In this document: positions 20,979 through 28,610 of the stretch, in pieces
Position numbering within the stretch: the first letter of the stretch is position 1
How the letters are laid out: every line of letters starts with the position of its first letter
From: Mobilitalea sp.
Lineage (GTDB): Bacteria > Bacillota_A > Clostridia > Lachnospirales > Lachnospiraceae
NCBI GenBank assembly: GCA_029974875.1
Contig: JARKQP010000100.1
Location: 1 to 28,610 of the forward strand
Direction of reading: 5' to 3'
Length of the DNA: 28,610 nucleotides
Position numbers and translations under genes: made by a program
Notes under the pieces: model-generated
Seen by the model: only the letters and a program-made list of their open reading frames with translations
Databases searched by the model: none
What the model was told of the DNA's origin: nothing

Positions 20979-22508
20979 ATGGGATATTTTGTGATTGACC
21001 GATCAATCGGAATTGCCATGATTGCAGCCTTAGTAATTGTTACAATGTTATTCCTTTTATATGTCATCCGGTTCAAAAGGGCAAAAAACCTGCAAAAGAA
21101 AACCTTCCAGGAGAATAAGCAGTGGAAGGAAAGGGTTAAGGCCTTAGAGGAGAGCTACCATTCATCGCTGGCCTCCTTAAATGAACTGACGGGCAAGTAT
21201 GAAGAACTGAATAAAAATAGGGAAAGCATGAAAAAGCTGGCCTATACGGATTATCTGACAGAATTACCCAACCGGACTGCATTTACGGAAATGCTGGATA
21301 ATGTAATGCTAACCCTGCGCAGTGAAGAAACCATCGCATTAATGGATATCGATATTGATAATTTTAAGAATATCAATGATTCCCTTGGGCATTCCTATGG
21401 TGATGAGCTGTTGATTGACGTGACTTACCGTCTGAAGCAGGTGCTGGATGAAAATGATTATCTGGCCCGGATTGGCGGAGATGAATTTATTGTTCTTACC
21501 CAAAATTTGCAGGACACATTAGTTTTTGAGGATAAGATAAAGAAGATAAAGAATGTCTTTAGCTACCCCTTTATACTTTCAACGAAGGAATACTTTGTAA
21601 CGGTGAGCATAGGTATTGCTTTGGCGCCTAAGGACGGCAAGACCTCCCAGACCCTGATTAAAAATGCTGACTCTGCAATGTATGTGGCAAAGGAAAACGG
21701 GAAAAATACACATGCATATTTTGATTACTCCTTTAACCAGAAGCTCACGGAAAAAATCGAGATACAGTCCCAGCTGCGCAAGGCTTTGGAGCGGAATGAG
21801 TTTGTCCTTTTTTATCAGGCGCAGATGAACCTCGAAACGAAGAAGGCGGTTGGCTTTGAAGCATTGATCCGCTGGAACCATCCGACGAGGGGAATTGTCT
21901 ATCCGGACGAATTCATTTACCTGGCGGAAGAAACCGGCCTCATTGTTCCGATTGGGCAGTGGGTTTTAAAGACGGCCTGCCAGCAGCTGAAGCTGTGGTC
22001 AGAGGAATATCCCAGCATTACAATGGCGGTTAATCTTTCCGCAAGGCAATTTAAGGACAGGGAATTTGTAAAGCAGGTTTATGATACGATTGACGAGACA
22101 GGTATTGATCCGAAGAATCTGGAGCTGGAGATTACGGAGACAATTGCCCTGGATGATATTGATTATACAATTGCTACGATCCAGGAGCTGAGGAAAATCG
22201 GCGTGAATTTCTCGCTGGACGACTTTGGCACCGGATATTCCTCCATGAATTATCTTAAGAGGCTGCCTGTGAGCAACCTAAAGATTGACAAAAGCTTTTT
22301 GGATAGCGTAATGGAAGATAAAAGCGACCAGAAGATTATCCAGACCATCATTACCCTGGCAAGAAACCTGGATTTATTTGTTATCGCCGAAGGCGTGGAA
22401 AGCTTTGACCAGGAGCTGTTCCTAAAGGAATCTAACTGTGACAAGGCACAGGGCTTCTTATATGGCAAGCCTGTCCCGGTAGAAATAGCGTCTGAATTTT
22501 TGAAATAA
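20979..22508 (+). CDS. GGDEF-EAL cyclic-di-GMP signalling protein
   Basis: A 509-residue bifunctional c-di-GMP protein. Residues 9-31 form one transmembrane helix, then a coiled coil (about 35-85), a GGDEF domain with an intact GGDEF at 166-170 ([11 protein letters not shown]), and an EAL domain (about 258-505) with EAL at 294-296 followed by [26 protein letters not shown] and QGFLYGKP all intact. So both catalytic centres appear usable. The allosteric I-site RxxD expected before GGDEF is absent (DEND at 157-160). There is no sensory domain beyond the membrane segment. ATG 20979 has GGAGG five bases upstream, 39 bases after nfnB. Contrast with the degenerate EAL gene at 9002-11257. Confidence 0.92.
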   Translation: MGYFVIDRSIGIAMIAALVIVTMLFLLYVIRFKRAKNLQKKTFQENKQWKERVKALEESYHSSLASLNELTGKYEELNKNRESMKKLAYTDYLTELPNRTAFTEMLDNVMLTLRSEETIALMDIDIDNFKNINDSLGHSYGDELLIDVTYRLKQVLDENDYLARIGGDEFIVLTQNLQDTLVFEDKIKKIKNVFSYPFILSTKEYFVTVSIGIALAPKDGKTSQTLIKNADSAMYVAKENGKNTHAYFDYSFNQKLTEKIEIQSQLRKALERNEFVLFYQAQMNLETKKAVGFEALIRWNHPTRGIVYPDEFIYLAEETGLIVPIGQWVLKTACQQLKLWSEEYPSITMAVNLSARQFKDREFVKQVYDTIDETGIDPKNLELEITETIALDDIDYTIATIQELRKIGVNFSLDDFGTGYSSMNYLKRLPVSNLKIDKSFLDSVMEDKSDQKIIQTIITLARNLDLFVIAEGVESFDQELFLKESNCDKAQGFLYGKPVPVEIASEFLK

Positions 22509-22579
22509 GGCGGCTGAGGTTCTATTGCTTTCGTGTATGAATTAGATATCAGGAAACAGATTATCAGGGAGAGTGTGGC

Positions 22580-23395
22580 ATGAGATTGTGGTCAGGTAAA
22601 AGAAATATCGTATTTATAATCCTTCAGGTCATGCTGTATGCGGCATTTCTTGTCCTTGACCTTATCGGCGGCAATGCTGTCATATCCAGCTATATTAAGT
22701 TTACAATAATAATCCTATGCTTTTGTTATGCGCTCCTCCCTACAAAAAGGAGCGCTGACAAAGGCATTCTTTTTTTGATGAAAACAGCACTATTCTTTAC
22801 AGTAGTATCTGACCTGCTGATATTGATATTGGACTATTATTTCTTTGGTGTGCTAACCTTCCTTATGGTCCAGCAGGCATACGGGATACGTATCAGTATG
22901 GAAAAGGGAAACATACAAAGACGTCTCCTGGCTGGCATTCAAAGGGATTTTTTTAAAAAAAAACCAAGGAGATCCCCGGTAAACTGCTTAAGAAATTTTT
23001 CGAAAAATATTTTGGGCAGCTTTTTGCTGCGTCTGCTTTTACAGACGGCAGCAGCTGCCATGGTCTGCGGTGTGCTTGCTTATTTCGGCGTTGGGTTGGA
23101 GCCTTTGCTGGTTGCAAGTGTCTTTTATTTTATCAGTATTGTCATGAATACCATTGGGGCAGTCAGAGCGGCGGTATTGTTACCCGGCCGCAGGGATCTG
23201 GCAATGTTTGCGGCAGGCATGGTAATGTTCCTGCTTTGTGATATTAATGTCGGGTTATTTAACCTTTCAGGTTTTATTAGCTTACCAATGGGCATATATT
23301 CACTAATTTATGGAATATCTTCTATCTTAATGTGGACATTTTATGCGCCATCCCAGGTACTGATAACGCTGAGCCTAAAAGCTGGCAGCAAATAA
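22580..23395 (+). CDS. Polytopic membrane protein, YhhN/lysoplasmalogenase-like
   Basis: A 271-residue membrane protein with about eight hydrophobic segments (roughly 10-30, 38-55, 66-90, 90-105, 145-170, 175-197, 205-225, 235-260). It resembles the YhhN/TMEM86 lysoplasmalogenase family by its acidic residues in membrane segments (VSDLLILILDYYFFG; FLLCDINVGLFNLSG) and the ending WTFYAPSQVLITLSL, which is typical of Lachnospiraceae members. An insert of basic residues (about 107-140) lies between two halves. Assignment is by pattern only; a general membrane protein is the alternative. ATG 22580 follows GGGAG at nine bases. It follows the GGDEF-EAL gene after 71 bases. Confidence 0.6.
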   Translation: MRLWSGKRNIVFIILQVMLYAAFLVLDLIGGNAVISSYIKFTIIILCFCYALLPTKRSADKGILFLMKTALFFTVVSDLLILILDYYFFGVLTFLMVQQAYGIRISMEKGNIQRRLLAGIQRDFFKKKPRRSPVNCLRNFSKNILGSFLLRLLLQTAAAAMVCGVLAYFGVGLEPLLVASVFYFISIVMNTIGAVRAAVLLPGRRDLAMFAAGMVMFLLCDINVGLFNLSGFISLPMGIYSLIYGISSILMWTFYAPSQVLITLSLKAGSK

Positions 23396-23658
23396 CAAAA
23401 TCTGTCATAATGTACAAAAAAATGAAAAATATTTATGTAAAAATATGTATTGGAAAAGCTTGCTATTTAAAAGTATTTTTGTTAGAATTTTTCTATCGAA
23501 CTTATTCTCTTATATCTGAGCATCAATGTAGGATTCTAGTCTATCGCACAATTATTATATCCATTACTCAAGTTTTACAGATATCTTACTGCCCATAATG
23601 ATAAGGATCGAGTATACAATTATCGTAAAACACAATTTTATAAGGAGGAAGTATTTTT
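23396..23658. other. AT-rich intergenic region
   Basis: No gene, clear promoter or terminator is supported. A frame reading through it (to 23598) starts inside the previous gene and shows only AT-rich codon use. The next gene's AAGGAGGAAG site begins near 23642. Confidence 0.5.
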
Positions 23659-24636
23659 ATGCTGGAGGTACTAAAGGAAACCGACTGCAGCTATCAGTCG
23701 TTTGTAGCTACTATTGTGGAGATGGTAAAGGCAAAGATGGGGGAAGATTACACGATCCAGATTTATAAAGTGATCAAGAATAATTCCTTGGAGCTGGATA
23801 GTCTGATACTGCTTAAGGAAGGCAGGAGCTTTGCTCCTAACATTTATCTGCAGCCCTATTACGAAGCCTATCTTGATGGCATCAGTATGGAAGAAATTGC
23901 AGACCGGTTGTGCTGTGTATACCGGGATTGCTCGCCGCCTGTCCCTGGCAGGGATTTTAATTACACCTTTGAGGCAGTTAAGAACAACGTTGTTTACCGG
24001 TTAATTAATTATGAGAAGAACCAAAAGCTTCTTGAGAAAGTGCCACATCTTAAGTTCCTTGATTTTGCAATAACCTTTCATTGCCTGGTCCATTATGGGC
24101 AGGATGGCATCGGTACCATAAGAATCACGAATGAGCATATTTCTCATTGGAAGGTTTCGTTAGAAGAGCTGGAAGAGCTGGCTGCTGAAAATACAATAAA
24201 TCAATTTCCACCGAGGATCCGGAGCATGGATGAGGTCATCCGCAGGATGATGGATGACGGCGATGGAAAGAATGGGGATTGTAAAGAGGTTCTCCGGGGA
24301 ACTTCTTTGGATGAAAGCCTTGAGGAACTGACCCTGGGTAAAGAAGGTTCAAGAAAGATGTATATACTTACAAATTCTCAGGGAATCAACGGCGCTACCT
24401 GCATGCTGTATAGAGATGTTCTTAAGGATTTCTCGAATCATCTAAAATCAGATCTGTTCATTCTTCCCAGCAGTATTCATGAAATAATCCTTGTTCCCTA
24501 TGCTTGCTCCATTAGCAAAGAGCTATTGCGTGACATGGTTATTGATGTGAACCGGAATCAAGTGGCGAAGGAAGAAGTGTTATCTGATCAGGTATATTAT
24601 TACTCAAGAGAAAGGGATGCAATTTCCTTTGCGTAG
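23659..24636 (+). CDS. DUF5688 family protein
   Basis: A 325-residue soluble protein that matches, by pattern, the DUF5688 family found almost only in Lachnospiraceae and relatives. Diagnostic stretches are an N-terminal YTIQIYKVIKNNSLELDSLI, then APNIYLQPYYEAYLDGISME (about 53-72), FLDFAITFHCLVHYG (about 134-148) and IRITNEHISHWKVSLEEL, with a C-terminal LFILPSSIHEIILVPY. Function is unknown. An acidic, less conserved linker (about 195-230) separates the two halves. ATG 23659 has AAGGAGGAAG upstream. It is flanked by long AT-rich gaps on both sides and appears to be monocistronic. Confidence 0.85.
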   Translation: MLEVLKETDCSYQSFVATIVEMVKAKMGEDYTIQIYKVIKNNSLELDSLILLKEGRSFAPNIYLQPYYEAYLDGISMEEIADRLCCVYRDCSPPVPGRDFNYTFEAVKNNVVYRLINYEKNQKLLEKVPHLKFLDFAITFHCLVHYGQDGIGTIRITNEHISHWKVSLEELEELAAENTINQFPPRIRSMDEVIRRMMDDGDGKNGDCKEVLRGTSLDESLEELTLGKEGSRKMYILTNSQGINGATCMLYRDVLKDFSNHLKSDLFILPSSIHEIILVPYACSISKELLRDMVIDVNRNQVAKEEVLSDQVYYYSRERDAISFA

Positions 24637-25116
24637 AGAATAGTATTACTTTTTACATGATATGGTGTATGTTCCGGGATGAATACTTGTATTATGGACT
24701 AAAAAATTACTTTCTGGCAGTTTAACTAACATTTTTTTTCATTTTTTTTGTAAGATTAGACATTTTGTTGTTCCCAAAATTTTTACCATGTGTTATAATA
24801 ATGAATTGACGAATAAAAATATAAACAAATTCTCATCAATTTGGTTTATTATAGCAACCAGTTTCTTACATCGCAGGAAATTTTGTGTATAACGTGTGGA
24901 GAGGCTTTTTTGTTTTGCCTTGTATTTGCAATGTGAGAAATTTTGTTGTTTAGGTGAATAAAGTACCCCACGTACAAGGTGAATACAGCGAGTACTGCTT
25001 TAAGCAAAACAGTACTAGGTATGACATTTTTTTAACATAAGCCGCTTTGTATTCATTTTGTCCGTGTGATACTTTATCACGGAAACCAGGTTAAAATTTT
25101 AAGGAGGACATTTCAA
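24637..25116 (+). other. Long intergenic region and leader of the PFOR gene
   Basis: This 480-base AT-rich gap contains an extended -10 promoter (TGTTATAAT, near 24791-24799) and would give PFOR a leader of about 310 bases. In it AGTACTG (24991-24997) pairs with CAGTACT (25010-25016), with T-rich sequence some nine bases on, and near the ribosome-binding site TGATA/TATCACGG forms a small hairpin (25061-25082). ATTTTGTTGTT occurs twice (about 24762, 24951). I see no gene and no clear Rex or CcpA site. Confidence 0.5.
24791..24799 (+). promoter_or_regulatory. Extended -10 promoter of the PFOR gene
   Basis: TGTTATAAT is a perfect extended -10 (TGnTATAAT). No good -35 is found at 16-18 bases, which extended -10 promoters tolerate. 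It is about 310 bases upstream of the start codon, so another promoter closer to the gene is possible. Confidence 0.5.
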
Positions 25117-28100
25117 ATGGCAAGGAAAATGAAAACAATGGATGGTAATAATGCAGCGGCACACGTTTCTTATGCATTTACCGATGTTGCAGCTATCTAT
25201 CCTATTACTCCCAGTTCCGTTATGGCTGAAGTGACTGACAAATGGTCAGCTGACGGCAGAAAGAACATTTTCGGACAGGAAGTTAAGGTAGTTGAGATGC
25301 AGTCTGAGGCAGGAGCAGCAGGTACGGTTCACGGCTCTTTGGCAGCAGGTGCTTTAACAACTACATTTACAGCATCACAAGGTTTATTACTTATGATTCC
25401 AAACATGTATAAGATCGCAGGCGAGCTGCTTCCGGGCGTTATCAACGTATCTGCCCGTGCATTGGCAAGCCACGCATTATCCATCTTTGGTGATCACTCT
25501 GATATTTATGCATGCCGTCAGACAGGCTTTGCTTTCCTGGCGAGCAGTAACCCCCAGGAGGTTATGGACTTAGGTGCGGTAGCCCATTTGGCAGCAATTA
25601 AGGGCAGGGTTCCTTTTGTACATTTCTTTGATGGCTTTAGAACCTCCCATGAGATCCAGAAAATAGAAGCATGGGATTACGAGGATCTTAAGGAAATGGT
25701 TGATATGGACGCAATTGATGCATTCCGTCGCAACGCATTAAATCCTGAGCATCCGGTACTCAGAGGTTCTGCACAGAACCCTGACGTGTTCTTCCAGGCG
25801 AGAGAAGCTTGTAATACATATTACGATGCAGTTCCTGCTATCGTAGAAGAGTACATGGCAAAGGTTAATACAAAGCTTGGTACAAACTACCAGCTATTCA
25901 ACTACTATGGTGCTGATGATGCTGAGCAGATTATCGTAGCCATGGGCTCTGTAAATGATACAATTGAAGAAACCATCGATTACATGAACGCAAATGGCGC
26001 AAAGGTTGGTCTTGTAAAGGTTCGCCTATACCGTCCTTTCAGCGCAAAGCACTTAATTGATGCAATCCCTGCAACAGTTAAGAAGATCACCGTATTAGAC
26101 AGAACAAAGGAGCCGGGTGCGCTTGGTGAGCCTTTATACTTAGACGTTGTTGCAGCACTGAAGGATACCCAGTATGCTAATATCCCGGTATTTAACGGCC
26201 GTTATGGTTTAGGCTCCAAGAATACTACTCCTGCACAGATTGTTGCAGTATATAAGAATACAGAAAAGAAGACCTTCACCATCGGTATCAAGGATGATGT
26301 CACAAACCTATCACTTGATATAGAAGCTGCTCCTGCAACTACACCGGAAGGTACAATCAGCTGTAAATTCTGGGGTCTTGGTGCAGATGGTACTGTAGGT
26401 GCCAACAAAAACTCCATTAAGATCATCGGTGACCATACTAACATGTATGCCCAGGCTTACTTTGATTATGATTCCAAGAAATCCGGCGGTGTTACAATGT
26501 CCCACTTAAGATTCGGTAAGAAGCCTATCAAGTCCACTTACTTAATCACAGAGGCTGACTTTGTAGCCTGCCACAATCCTTCCTATGTAAGAAAGTACAA
26601 CATGGTTCAGGAGATCAAGAAGGGCGGTACCTTCCTGCTGAACTGCGGTTGGGATATGGAAGAGATCGAGGCACATTTACCTGGACAGGTTAAGAGGTAT
26701 ATGGCTGAAAACAACATCAAATTCTACATCATTGATGGTATCAGCATTGGTAAGGAAATCGGCTTAGGCGGACGTATTAATACAGTTCTTCAGGCTGCAT
26801 TCTTCAAATTAGCCAATATCATTCCTGTAGAGGAAGCTGTTAAATATATGAAGGACGCTGCTACAGCTTCTTATGGCAAGAAGGGTGAAGCAGTTGTTAA
26901 AATGAACCATGACGCAATCGACCGCGGTCTTACAGGCCTTAAGGAAATTGCTGTTCCTGAGAGCTGGAAGAATGCACAGGATGAAGAGTTCCTTGGCAAG
27001 GCTACAGAGGGCAGAAAAGAAGTTGTTGACTTCGTTAATAACATCTTAACACCTGTGAATGCACAGCAGGGTAATGAGCTTCCTGTATCCGCATTTGTAG
27101 AGCAGGCTAACGGTACCCTCCCTCAGGGTTCAGCAGCATACGAGAAGCGTGGTATCGCAGTAGATGTTCCGGAATGGAATCCAGAGAACTGTATCCAGTG
27201 TAACTTCTGTTCCTATGTATGTCCTCACGCTGTAATCCGTCCTGTTGCAATGACGGCAGAAGAATCAGCTAAGGCTCCGGAAGGAATGAAGAAGCTTCCG
27301 ATGACAGGTCTTGCCGGTATGGAATTTGCTATGACCGTATCTACACTTGACTGTATGGGCTGCGGCTCCTGTGCTAATGTATGCCCTGGCAAGAAGGGTA
27401 ACAAGGCGCTTGTAATGAAGCCTCTTGAGACACAGTTAGCTGAGCAGAAGGTATTCGAATTCGGACTTGAGCTGGAGGTGAAACCGGAGGTTGCTGAGAA
27501 ATTCAAGGATATCACAGTTAAGGGCAGCCAGTTCAATCAGCCATTGCTCGAATTCTCCGGCGCATGTGCTGGTTGTGGTGAAACACCTTACGCTAAATTA
27601 GTAACACAGTTATTCGGTGACAGAATGTACATCGCAAATGCGACAGGCTGTTCCTCCATTTGGGGCGGTTCCATGCCATCCACACCTTACACTGTAAACA
27701 AGAAGGGACAGGGTCCTGCTTGGGCTAACTCCTTATTCGAGGATAATGCAGAGTTCGGTTATGGTATGTCACTGGCGCAGGAAGCATTAAGAGATAGGGC
27801 AAAGTCTAAGATTGAGGCTTTAGCAGCAAGCACCTCCAATGATGAAGTGAAGGCAGCAGCCCAGAGATATCTTGATACCTATGTAAGCGGCCGTGAGAAT
27901 GCCGGTGCAACTACCGCACTTGTAAGAGCTTTAGAAGCTTGTGGCTGTGCTGAAGGTAAAGAGATCTTAAAGGATAAGGACTTCTTATCTAAGAAATCCC
28001 AGTGGATCTTTGGTGGTGACGGCTGGGCATACGATATCGGTTTCGGCGGCTTAGACCATGTAATCGCTTCCGGCCAGGATGTAAACATCTTAGTATTCGA

Positions 28101-28610
28101 TACTGAGATTTACTCCAACACAGGCGGTCAGTCCTCCAAGGCTACACCTACCGGTGCAATTGCACAGTTTGCAGCTGCCGGTAAGGAAGTTAAGAAGAAG
28201 GATTTAGCAGCTATTGCTATGAGCTATGGTTATGTATATGTTGCCCAGATCGCTATGGGTGCTGATTACAACCAGACAATCAAGGCATTAATCGAGGCAG
28301 AAAGCTACAACGGACCTTCCATCGTAATCGCATATGCTCCATGTATCAACCATGGTATCAAGGGCGGCATGGGTGTTTCCCAGACGGAAGAGAAGAACGC
28401 CGTATTATCCGGTTACTGGAATAACTTCCGCTTCGATCCCCGTCTTGGAGCAGAAGGAAAGAATCCATTCCAGTTAGACAGCAAGGAGCCTACAGCAAGC
28501 TATCAGGAATTCCTTAAGAATGAGGTTCGTTACAGCTCCTTAATCCGTCAGAACCCTGAGAGGGCAGAAGCTTTATTTGCTAACGCAGAGAAGAATGCTA
28601 AGTCTAAGTA
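25117..28610 (+). CDS. nifJ: Pyruvate:ferredoxin (flavodoxin) oxidoreductase, complete but for its stop codon
   Basis: PFOR oxidises pyruvate to acetyl-CoA and CO2 and reduces ferredoxin. The frame gives 1164 residues, normal for the homodimeric enzyme, and the last two bases of the window (ta) begin the stop codon. It starts with the pyrimidine-binding domain (KTMDGNNAAAHVSYAFTDVA, then YPITPSS), followed by transketolase-like and linker domains, a two-cluster ferredoxin domain with Cys692/695/698/702 and Cys746/749/752/756, and the TPP domain with GDGWAYDIG and SNTGGQSSK. The proximal cluster ligands Cys817, Cys820, Cys845 and Cys1076 are in place. ATG 25117 follows AAGGAGG. Codon use is strongly biased, as expected for a very abundant protein. 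Confidence 0.97.
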   Translation, partial: MARKMKTMDGNNAAAHVSYAFTDVAAIYPITPSSVMAEVTDKWSADGRKNIFGQEVKVVEMQSEAGAAGTVHGSLAAGALTTTFTASQGLLLMIPNMYKIAGELLPGVINVSARALASHALSIFGDHSDIYACRQTGFAFLASSNPQEVMDLGAVAHLAAIKGRVPFVHFFDGFRTSHEIQKIEAWDYEDLKEMVDMDAIDAFRRNALNPEHPVLRGSAQNPDVFFQAREACNTYYDAVPAIVEEYMAKVNTKLGTNYQLFNYYGADDAEQIIVAMGSVNDTIEETIDYMNANGAKVGLVKVRLYRPFSAKHLIDAIPATVKKITVLDRTKEPGALGEPLYLDVVAALKDTQYANIPVFNGRYGLGSKNTTPAQIVAVYKNTEKKTFTIGIKDDVTNLSLDIEAAPATTPEGTISCKFWGLGADGTVGANKNSIKIIGDHTNMYAQAYFDYDSKKSGGVTMSHLRFGKKPIKSTYLITEADFVACHNPSYVRKYNMVQEIKKGGTFLLNCGWDMEEIEAHLPGQVKRYMAENNIKFYIIDGISIGKEIGLGGRINTVLQAAFFKLANIIPVEEAVKYMKDAATASYGKKGEAVVKMNHDAIDRGLTGLKEIAVPESWKNAQDEEFLGKATEGRKEVVDFVNNILTPVNAQQGNELPVSAFVEQANGTLPQGSAAYEKRGIAVDVPEWNPENCIQCNFCSYVCPHAVIRPVAMTAEESAKAPEGMKKLPMTGLAGMEFAMTVSTLDCMGCGSCANVCPGKKGNKALVMKPLETQLAEQKVFEFGLELEVKPEVAEKFKDITVKGSQFNQPLLEFSGACAGCGETPYAKLVTQLFGDRMYIANATGCSSIWGGSMPSTPYTVNKKGQGPAWANSLFEDNAEFGYGMSLAQEALRDRAKSKIEALAASTSNDEVKAAAQRYLDTYVSGRENAGATTALVRALEACGCAEGKEILKDKDFLSKKSQWIFGGDGWAYDIGFGGLDHVIASGQDVNILVFDTEIYSNTGGQSSKATPTGAIAQFAAAGKEVKKKDLAAIAMSYGYVYVAQIAMGADYNQTIKALIEAESYNGPSIVIAYAPCINHGIKGGMGVSQTEEKNAVLSGYWNNFRFDPRLGAEGKNPFQLDSKEPTASYQEFLKNEVRYSSLIRQNPERAEALFANAEKNAKSK

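Noticed and set aside
20063..21076. 337-codon open frame on the minus strand
   Set aside because: It lies antisense to nfnB and the start of the GGDEF-EAL gene, is Ser/Pro/Ile-rich, and matches no family; nfnB on the other strand is unambiguous.
23332..23598. 88-codon frame after the YhhN-like gene
   Set aside because: It starts inside that gene out of frame and continues in AT-rich sequence without start signals.
24991..25016. Rex or terminator site in the PFOR leader
   Set aside because: The palindrome AGTACTG/CAGTACT does not fit the TTGTTAANNNNTTAACAA Rex pattern, and the T-run is about nine bases from the stem, too far for a standard terminator.

Overview
The window looks like a chromosomal segment of a strictly anaerobic Firmicute, most likely a Lachnospiraceae member (Clostridium cluster XIVa). 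The reasons are strong AGGAGG-type ribosome-binding sites, a tandem glycine riboswitch driving a split-GcvP glycine cleavage operon, a DUF5688 protein, an NfnAB pair and a large homodimeric-type pyruvate:ferredoxin oxidoreductase. This is inference from gene content; no rRNA or other phylogenetic marker is present, and no tRNA, CRISPR array, transposase or prophage gene was seen.

Layout. 1-457 (minus): 5' part of a degenerate ABC ATPase. 656-8121 (plus): promoter, tandem glycine riboswitch with terminator, then gcvT-gcvH-gcvPA-gcvPB-lplA-lpd, a complete glycine cleavage system with its own lipoate ligase and dihydrolipoamide dehydrogenase. 8173-8850: isochorismatase-family hydrolase with its own promoter. 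9002-11257 (minus): membrane protein joining a degenerate EAL domain to a glycine-rich repeat region predicted to be a beta-helix. 11456-13793 (plus): two identical LexA-type boxes flanking a promoter for a radical SAM protein plus a DNA-metabolism partner protein (TIGR03916/TIGR03915-like). 13863-14189: low-complexity lipoprotein with a terminator. 14292-15681 (minus): HAD-GNAT fusion followed by a Fur-family regulator. 15986-16387 (minus): small membrane protein of the CmpB-like family. 16459-18179 (plus): an 18-bp tandem repeat, a CYTH protein, two very small basic proteins and an HD phosphohydrolase. 18418-20939: nfnA and nfnB. 20979-23395: an intact GGDEF-EAL protein and a YhhN-like membrane protein. 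23659-24636: DUF5688 protein. 25117-28610: PFOR, complete except that the window ends inside its stop codon.

How it works together. The gcv operon degrades glycine to CO2, ammonia, methylene-tetrahydrofolate and NADH, and is switched on by glycine through the riboswitch. LplA attaches lipoate to GcvH and Lpd reoxidises it. PFOR produces reduced ferredoxin from pyruvate, and NfnAB couples ferredoxin, NADH and NADPH, so the right half carries central redox metabolism of a fermenter. The two EAL-type genes concern cyclic-di-GMP, one apparently catalytic and one apparently not. The radical SAM pair, with two SOS-like boxes at its promoter, is the best candidate for a poorly described system. Several intergenic regions hold unexplained palindromes or repeats (6595-6662, 15797-15852, 16459-16566, 18212-18312, 19403-19514), listed as findings.
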